A stretch of 64,000 nt of DNA, from assembly GCA_030549495.1 (NCBI GenBank), contig JAUIRK010000567.1, positions 660,501 to 724,500 of the forward strand. The letters run 5' to 3'. The notes under the pieces were generated by a model. That model did not search any database and had not been told where the DNA came from. It worked only from the letters and a program-made list of their open reading frames with translations. Source of the DNA: Nectonema munidae (lineage: Eukaryota; Nematomorpha; Nectonematoida; Nectonematidae). Both the position numbers and the translations under genes were made by a program. Below, piece by piece: positions 57,535 to 64,000 of the stretch (positions are counted from its first letter, which is position 1; every line of letters begins with the position of its first letter).

Positions 57535-57839
57535 AGGAGAAGATGGCGGGTGGGGAAGCGTGAACACCTTTGTGTGCACTGCCTGTCAAATTCTCACCCG
57601 CAACTTACAACCTTTTTCTCAAGAAAATGTCTTATTTTATTTTGAGAAGAAAATCTTCTAGAACACGGTTATGCGCGAAATCATCTCATTGTTTCTGCAC
57701 ATAATATTCTTTGTTGACCAACTTTTTTTGTTTTCGCGCTATATTTTTTTACATATGCAAACTGGTGAAACGAGAAGTAGTAAGTAGAGAAGTTGAATCT
57801 CCGATGATATAAAAATATTTTTGTAAATAAATCCTACTT

Positions 57840-58660
57840 GTTAAATCAAAATATGCTATCTTTTTTTTATATGACTTGTCATTCCATGGAAAAAGTATTT
57901 TTTCAAGGAACAGTGCTTAACGCCAGAGTGAGATAGGTGAGTCTAGTTTTCATCAGAAATAAAATGATAAAATTTTAACCAAAAATCTGACTAATTTTTA
58001 ACTAAAAGCAGGAAGTCTGGAGTGTAATGTGAATTTTGTTAGAATTATGACTAGAAAACAAAATTCCACAATTTCTATCACATTTTTTTATTTAAAGAAA
58101 AGAAGACCAACAAAGGTTAATAAATAAAACGAGTAATGCTTCATTTGTGTTACTAACGCGTTCGCGATATCTGTGTAGTTAACATATTTTAGAGGCAATT
58201 GGCCCGTACTCCCTTCCCCCGCCCTTTAATCCTTCAATGTTTGCTTTTTCATTAATTTATACAAAGCAAATGGATGTTTGAACATTTTTGAAGGTCAAAT
58301 GACCTCTCTTGTTTGGATAAGAAAAGGAGTCCATTTGTAGCGAAAATTTTGAGTTGTTTATTTAATTTGAAAAATAAATTGCTCTCTCCAAAATTTCTAG
58401 ATGCGCCACTCATATTGCTGTAAATAATGCAAAAAGTATAAAACCCAATAATTCATGATATCAATATTTATCAGTGATATATATCATTAACGAAAATTGG
58501 ACAAAGGCATAATTCCACAATTAATAAATACCACAAATAATAAAACCACATTATTCCTTTTCCACCAAAGTTGTTTTCTTCTGGATCATTTTTATTGGAA
58601 AAAATTTTACTACCTCACGAATACTCATTTTTTAAATATTTACTTTTTAACTAAACTTTC
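57840..58660. other. Spacer downstream of LATS
   Basis: AT-rich, no motif. A short C-rich strip near 58205-58225 is unexplained. Confidence 0.35.
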
Positions 58661-58665
58661 AAAAA

Positions 58666-58790
58666 TGGGGAGACCACGGAGTAAAAACCATTTCGATTAT
58701 TTTTCAATTACACTTTACCACGGTATAGCTAGATTTTCGTGTAAACAATATTGAAAGAAGACCGTTGATTTGCTTGCTTATTCAATATCA
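58666..58790 (+). mobile_element. Possible BED-type zinc-finger fragment of a hAT element
   Basis: Codons MGRPRSKNHFDYFSIT and GIARFSCKQY followed by KKTVDLL resemble the start of a BED finger (K/RPRS..W.YF, ...C..C). Only one of the expected cysteines is in place and a stop follows. Weak. Confidence 0.3.
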
Positions 58791-58929
58791 GTTGAGAGGA
58801 CTGAAGTGAATTGAACAGTGAGGTATTAAATCTTAAAAAAATAGGCAAAGAAAAGGCTAGAGTGTAAGACACATGCATATATTCAGTTTCAAATAATTAT
58901 AATATTTACTGACATACACAAATATAGTT

Positions 58930-59860
58930 AAATGATTCGTATCATCGTTCGAGTAAATACTCCTTCAGTCTTTCTTTAAAATTTTTCAAATTAATGTTCT
59001 TCCTGATTTTAATTGGTATAGTGAGTTCCATACTTTGATAGCACTGTTAAAAAAACTATGTCTAGTTGTAAGTTTTCATTTTTATATCATTTTTTCATCT
59101 TACATCTTAATTTACAGTAATAGGAAAGTAGTTTTTGTAATGATTACCATATTTACACTGTAGATGAAAGAAGCCAATGAAATTTATATGATCATTGCCA
59201 ACAAATCTCAAAGCTTTATCTATTTTCCTATTTAATTTATTAAAATGAACTATTGAGGATTTTACCCAAATATAATGAGCATATAATACTTTAGATTCAA
59301 TTAGTGAATGATAGATAGATACTCTAACTTTTTCAGGAATCATACTTTTGAATCTATATATCTGACCTAACGACATTGAAACTTCTTTTATTACATTTTT
59401 AAAATGAGTATTGAAAGATAAAGCTGGGTATCATTTAACAACACTTTTTTATACCGATACAAGTCTGCTAGGTCATCAGCATACATACATACATATATAC
59501 TTTAAATAAATCATTATTAAATTGAAAGATCTCATTTATATATATCAAAAATGAGAGTTGTCCCAATATGCATCCCTGTGACACTCCATATTTAAACAAT
59601 TTGGTCGATGCCTGACAATTTTCTCGATAACTTTCAATGGAATTCAAAAAATTTTCTCTGAACCCAAAATTAAACAATTTTAAGAGTAACTTTTTATGGT
59701 GAACTTTATCAAAGGCTTTACTGAAATCTATGAATATATCTAATTTTTTTATTTATAATCATAAGAAGCAAAAATTTCATTAACAACTAGTGAAAGAGCT
59801 GTATCCGCTGAATAAGTCAGATTCAAATCATGAAGCACACCATTCTTTTCTAATTATCTT
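58930..59860 (-). mobile_element. jockey/CR1-like LINE reverse transcriptase fragment
   Basis: On the minus strand: a decayed SADTALSLVVNEIF region (59760-59830), then LFNFGFRENFLNSIESY and a GVSQGCILGQLSFLIYINE palm motif (59500-59690). A YADD box is encoded at 59473-59484, next to a short (GTAT)n run that shifts the frame. A thumb region follows at 59107-59376 (GQIYRFKSMIPEKVRVSIYH, LIESKVLYAHYIW). It ends near 58930. At least three frames are needed. Confidence 0.75.
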
Positions 59861-59929
59861 TTATTTTTTAATTTATTTTTAAAGTAAAAAATAAAAAAAA
59901 AATTTAATATTTTATTTAAAGTTGATGTT

Positions 59930-60250
59930 TCAACAAGGTCAAGAAGGATCATAAATACGCCAGTGCATTTATAGCTTTTATTCCAACTGACAGACCATTG
60001 AAAGTTCCAGACATATTAGCCACATTGTCATAATAACTTTGGCTTCTCCAGTCGTGCAGCAAATCAACACCAAAACATTTGATAAATTATATCACATTTG
60101 AAGCTAAACTCTCAGCACTGCCGCCACGGCTGTTTATAAACGCCAGAAATCTTACAACTGGCTTATCGTCATATTTTACGCAACGAAATATGAGTGTGGC
60201 TTGATCGGAATGACAGACATCAGACCAACAATGATTGAATAAGATTAGGC
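59930..60250 (-). mobile_element. hAT transposase core fragment
   Basis: The minus strand reads HSDQATLIFRCVKYDDKP, RFLAFINSRGGSAESL, then a break, FGVDLLHDWRSQSYYDNVAN and MSGTFNGLS. This is the RNase H-like core of ZMYM1-like hAT transposases (RGQSYDNASNMSG in relatives). Only about 320 bp remain. Confidence 0.65.
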
Positions 60251-60559
60251 TTATTTAGTTTTTTTATATAATAATTAAGTGAATCGCTTCCGCCATTTGA
60301 TTTAAGTAACACGCGATGAACAATACTATTCATAATACTTGTTTCAAAAAGTGTAGTTTTTTTTATACCTTTTGATGTATAATGGTTTCTCTAAAAAAAC
60401 AACATAAAAAATATATCGTAAAACTCATTGTTTAAAAATGGATTTATTTAGATTTAACGCAATCTAAAATTCGCTAAGGGTTTCGGAAGAAATAGTAAGG
60501 TATTTATCACGTTTAAGTTTTGCTTCTTTTAATGAAAACTTTTTAATCAGTTATCATAA

Positions 60560-61133
60560 ATAAGTAGTAACAGCTAGGGGGCGCCATTTCATTGCCCAGT
60601 CAACAACCTTAGGGGGTGGGGCACAAATTTTTTTGAAACCTCGGAAGGAAAAACCGGCAAAGGGTATGGAGTTACCTGGTTTCCTGGCGTCGCACTCAAG
60701 ACTCTGACGATTCTACAAGTGGCTCTGAGGATCATGTTGACAATTGGAACTTCTATTGCATGCTGTGAAAGGTCATTCAGCAAGCTAAAACTTATTAAGT
60801 CCTACCTAAGGAGCACTATGGGGCAAGCCCGCTTCCAAAGTCTGGCTCTTATGAGCATTGAGAAAGAAGTTCTCGATTGTATTGATTTTGACGAAGTCAT
60901 CAATAATTTTGCTGCTGTTAAAACACGAAAAATGAACATCTAATGAGACTGTCTTCGACTCAGTCAGTATATATCTGAAATATGTGGCCTAATAAAAACG
61001 TGAGCATTTTTTTTCTAAATCACTTTTTAAGCCAAGATGGGGTGTGGATGAGTGAGAAAAGAAAGAGCAAGGGGTTACGGGCTCCATTCAGGACCTTTGC
61101 CCTGGGGCGCCACGATCCCTTGATACAGTCCTG
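60560..61133 (+). mobile_element. hAT transposase 3' end with terminus
   Basis: Plus-strand codons 60719-60943 give the dimerisation domain: IMLTIGTSIACCERSFSKLK followed by LIKSYLRSTMGQARFQSLAL. The right edge is the complement of CAGGACTGTATCAAGGG ending at 61133, a hAT-type end. The left end is missing. It is opposite in strand to the hAT piece at 59930-60250, so they are two insertions or an inversion. Confidence 0.65.
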
Positions 61134-61139
61134 AGTAAG

Positions 61140-61498
61140 AATGTGATCTAACACTACTAATAAATATGATAGAGAAGTTTTTTCAAACTAGAACTAATAA
61201 TATCTATTTTTCATTGTAGTTTTACGTTTTAAGTATCCTATATTTTTAAAATGACAAAATGTAAGCAAATTTTTATTGCCTTATTTCGTTTGTTTAATTG
61301 ACAACCTTTTTTGTCTTAAATCTTTTTCCTTTTACTGCGTTAAAAATATACGGGAATATTTTTTGCGTACGCTTCCTTGAAAGATTTAATACATTCCAAT
61401 GGTTCCGCTAAGGTAAAATGGTTGAGAAACGCTGGAGTCTTAAAAAAAGAATCATATTATATTTTCTAATCTAACCCTGTTAAGAATTAGATTTTTAA
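61140..61498. other. Spacer, nothing recognised
   Basis: AT-rich DNA without motifs. Confidence 0.35.
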
Positions 61499-61545
61499 GC
61501 ATCATCATCATCATCATCATCATCATCAATCACATCATCATCATC
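61499..61545. repeat. (ATC)n microsatellite
   Basis: Imperfect run of atc triplets with one short interruption (aatcac). The same triplet forms the tail of the LINE at 38938, so a LINE origin is possible. Confidence 0.85.
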
Positions 61546-61943
61546 AAAGCTAGATGGATACCTTTTTGTAACTTTCTACCTCGGCTGTTTCATAGAAATA
61601 GCGCCTATTTGGGGAGCACGTTCATTTTCTTGTTTATGTCATCATCATCCATTCAAAGTTGTCTTGTTTTGCGTGGGTGTGTGTTTGTGTGTGAGAACGT
61701 GGCCTAACTGTCCACCACGTCATTATGGCTGGAGGGTGGGTGTTTTTCACAAGAAGCTCATCCGCTAATAATCCTGATGTAATGACGATGTAATCCCCAT
61801 TTGCGACAAAGCGTGAAGAGAGTTTAGGTGTGTTATCGCTGCTGATAATCCCATTAACATTTCCGTTACAAGCATAACTCCTCCTCTTCCAAAACACACT
61901 CTAACATCATTTGATCTCTTCATTGCTCTCCGCCTTCACCAAA

Positions 61944-62276
61944 ATGAATGACAAAGTGTGCACGACGACTGCCAAACCTCAAAACGATGAGAGAGTCCTT
62001 CGAAATCTGTGCCATGACTTCCAGAACTTCACTCCGCCAAAATCAAACGCAGTCCTCCTTCCTCATAAAAATGTTAGTGGAGATTGGGATTTAATGAGTG
62101 CTAAAAATGGTATGTATTCTTCATCTTGATCTATCTTAATTCATTTTCAAAACCAATCTGTATCGGATACCGGACTTTGCAGAGCACAAGATGTGTGGAA
62201 TCTACAAATTAGCGATGGGGCAGCAAGCAAAGCGTCTTATGTCTCCAACTTTGTAAAAAAATGTGCATTTTTCGAG
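61944..62276 (+). CDS. First two exons of a probable spliced gene, function unknown
   Basis: Not recognised. Exon 1 starts at ATG 61944 (MNDKVCTTTAKPQNDERVLR) and runs to a donor ggtatgt at 62109/62110. It encodes HKNVSGDWDLMSAKN near its end and has coding-like GC content. A frame-compatible exon 2 spans 62185-62276, between acceptor gcagag and donor gaggtgagg, and encodes AQDVWNLQISDGAASKASYV then SNFVKKCAFFE. Together these give 86 codons. The rest of the gene is not clear. A GC-richer 5' region (61640-61940) fits a promoter and leader. The unspliced reading stops at 62129. Confidence 0.45.
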
Positions 62277-62619
62277 GTGAGGTATCAAGGATGCTAATGA
62301 AAACTTGATATACATAAGTATAAGTATATTGCAATACATAAATTCTAAAATTCGAAGTGAACTTCTAGAAGAAGGAATATCTAACAATTTTATTTAAAAG
62401 AAGAAGATAATATTTCGACTCCAAGAGAGTCTTTATCAAATGACTTTATCTTTTTGCTTTGTGTGGTTGACTTTATTATAATGTAGGAGAAAAAAAATTA
62501 TTTGAAACTTGACTTCTTCTTGTTTACTTTTTAGCAGATTATTTTATTTATACTTCCCATAGTACAGAATCGATATCTATAGCTCTATTTTCAAAATACA
62601 TTCCTAAATCCCTTTGTAG

Positions 62620-62712
62620 GATTTCATTTTTCACATCAAGGCAAACACGTGGGCCTGAATTTTAAAAGCTCTCCCATCCCTAAAATATCTTATGTTGCTG
62701 ACTTGGATGAGG
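62620..62712 (+). other. Candidate further exon of the gene at 61944
   Basis: Bounded by acceptor ctttgtag and donor gggtatgag, with an open frame FHFSHQGKHVGLNFKSSPIP then KISYVADLDEG. Its phase fits exon 1 (61944-62109) directly but not exon 2, so either exon 2 is skipped, another exon lies between, or this is chance. Confidence 0.25.
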
Positions 62713-62719
62713 GTATGAG

Positions 62720-64000
62720 TTGTGTAATTCAGACTCCTGGAGTTTGTCAAAAGTTTTTGGCGCGATGATGCAATCATCTTACATGTTTCCAAAATGGTGT
62801 TTTTCTTTTAATTTTGCATGTACCGATTAATCCATAAAAAAATCCGTATCGTTTAAAAAAAAATAAAAAATGCTGATTCTCTACCGATTCCTTATATTTG
62901 TTTAAAATAAAAAATTTTAATTAACTTTGTAATATTTGTGAAAAAGAAATTTAACGTGGAGAAAAAAATGAAAAACGTTTTCTACCACTTACTTGAAAAA
63001 GTATCTTCAACTCAACATCAAGAGAAGTCAGAAGAAGAAGAAAATAGAGGTATCGGAATAAATAAATTTGATTTTGAAGCCTTCGTCGTATATATTTTAT
63101 CAAATAATTTCTTTTTTATTTTGATCTTCTTGGGAACTTTATCACTTCATAGCATTCTATTTCGGTTTAGTTTTTAGAGTCAATTGAAAAACTTGACTAA
63201 ATTTGGCACTTGTAAACGCCATGATAAATAAGATGGCTTGTATTTCTTTGTTTTAGAAGTCATTTTGACTTTGTTTTCACTATTCTTACATGGAACAGAT
63301 TTGACATCTTAAATATTAGTGGACCCTTTTTTGTAAACAGTGAAAAATATATCCCTTATTTAAACATTATTATTTTAACTTAATTTGTCAATTGAAAAAA
63401 AAAGTATATTTAAATTATATTTTATTTTGTAAAGTAGCGAGGAAATGGTCTAAAAAGAAAAAGACGAAAAATAAGTCAAATACAAAAAAATAAAACTTCA
63501 AAATACAAATAAAAAAATTGAGAATAAAATTAGTAGGTTTAATAATAAAAAAATGAAGTTTTTAAATATTTTTTATGAAATTACATTTTTTCATTTCCAC
63601 TTCGCCATCTTAGTAATCGCTTCTCACTTATCTCTGATTTATAGATGCAATATAATAACTCTTTACTCCAGTCATCCGAGTGAATTCTCTCTTTTTTGAA
63701 AGAAAAACCCATTTTATTAAACACTTACAAATGGCAAAAGGCTGCATAATAAGGATACAATGACGAGACTTTATTCCCAAAATCGCCTAAATTGTCGTAG
63801 CAATTTTCAGAATGTTCACTTCCTTACAAAATTGGTTTTCGTTCATGGTTGTTTTGCACATCAAAGACAAAAGGATCAACATGTTTAGATCCGCCGTTAT
63901 TTCATCTCGAATCCAATGGGCATAGCGTATCTGTTCACTTTTCAAAACGAGAACTACATATCATGAGTACAAAATCATTTTTTATGTAAAAAAAATTTTA
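62720..64000. other. AT-rich end of window, nothing recognised
   Basis: A 79-codon frame at 62938-63177 has a lysine-rich start and a hydrophobic end but no known motif; chance is likely. If the gene at 61944 continues, its later exons may lie here or beyond the window. Confidence 0.35.

Noticed and set aside
1-64000. LTR retroelements, Polintons or other virus-like copies, CRISPR arrays, rRNA
   Set aside because: No paired long terminal repeats, integrase or capsid motifs, spacer arrays or rRNA-like blocks were seen; all reverse transcriptase pieces are of LINE type.

Overview
The window is a strongly AT-rich piece of an animal nuclear genome. A LATS/Warts-type kinase, a rhodopsin-like seven-helix receptor and an ERI-family exonuclease point to a metazoan. 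I cannot place it more precisely. The three recognisable host genes read as single long exons. Almost everything between them is old, broken and nested transposable elements, with tandem repeats. No LTR retroelement, Polinton, rRNA, CRISPR array or convincing tRNA gene was seen.

Layout. 1-2 kb: a broken LINE, then a SINE-like insertion with a clean target duplication. 3.2-3.9 kb: a GC-richer island and a foldback repeat. 4.5-8.0 kb: an intact receptor gene on the plus strand (6970-7971) facing an inverted, decayed copy of itself (about 4480-5645). 10.2-17.1 kb: a small hAT-type MITE, a jockey-like LINE split by a Tc1/IS630-like fragment, a complete but dead hAT element with exact ends (12730-15062), and a piggyBac remnant. 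18.6-21.1 kb: hAT pieces, including a small element that carries a LINE tail.

21.9-31.7 kb: one pogo/Tigger element swollen to about 9.8 kb. It was entered by an unidentified insert, a piggyBac element and a hAT element that itself holds another insert. 32.4-35.8 kb: three of the window's four tRNA-like SINEs and a 34-bp terminal-inverted-repeat MITE. 35.9-37.5 and 49.3-51.0 kb: two direct copies of one unclassified repeat. 37.5-42.7 kb: pogo and LINE fragments, and a piggyBac inserted in a second pogo remnant.

44.8-47.5 kb: a pogo coding fragment split at a TTAA site by a 2.46-kb block made largely of two tandem repeat arrays. 51.4-52.1 kb: ERI3-like exonuclease. 55.4-57.5 kb: LATS kinase. 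58.7-61.1 kb: LINE and hAT fragments. 61.9-62.3 kb: the first exons of a probable spliced gene of unknown function.

The host genes do not form an evident pathway. LATS is the core Hippo kinase, the ERI-like protein is a 3'-5' RNA exonuclease, and the receptor is a plasma-membrane signalling protein. The main biology here is the insertion history, which can be ordered from the nested target duplications.
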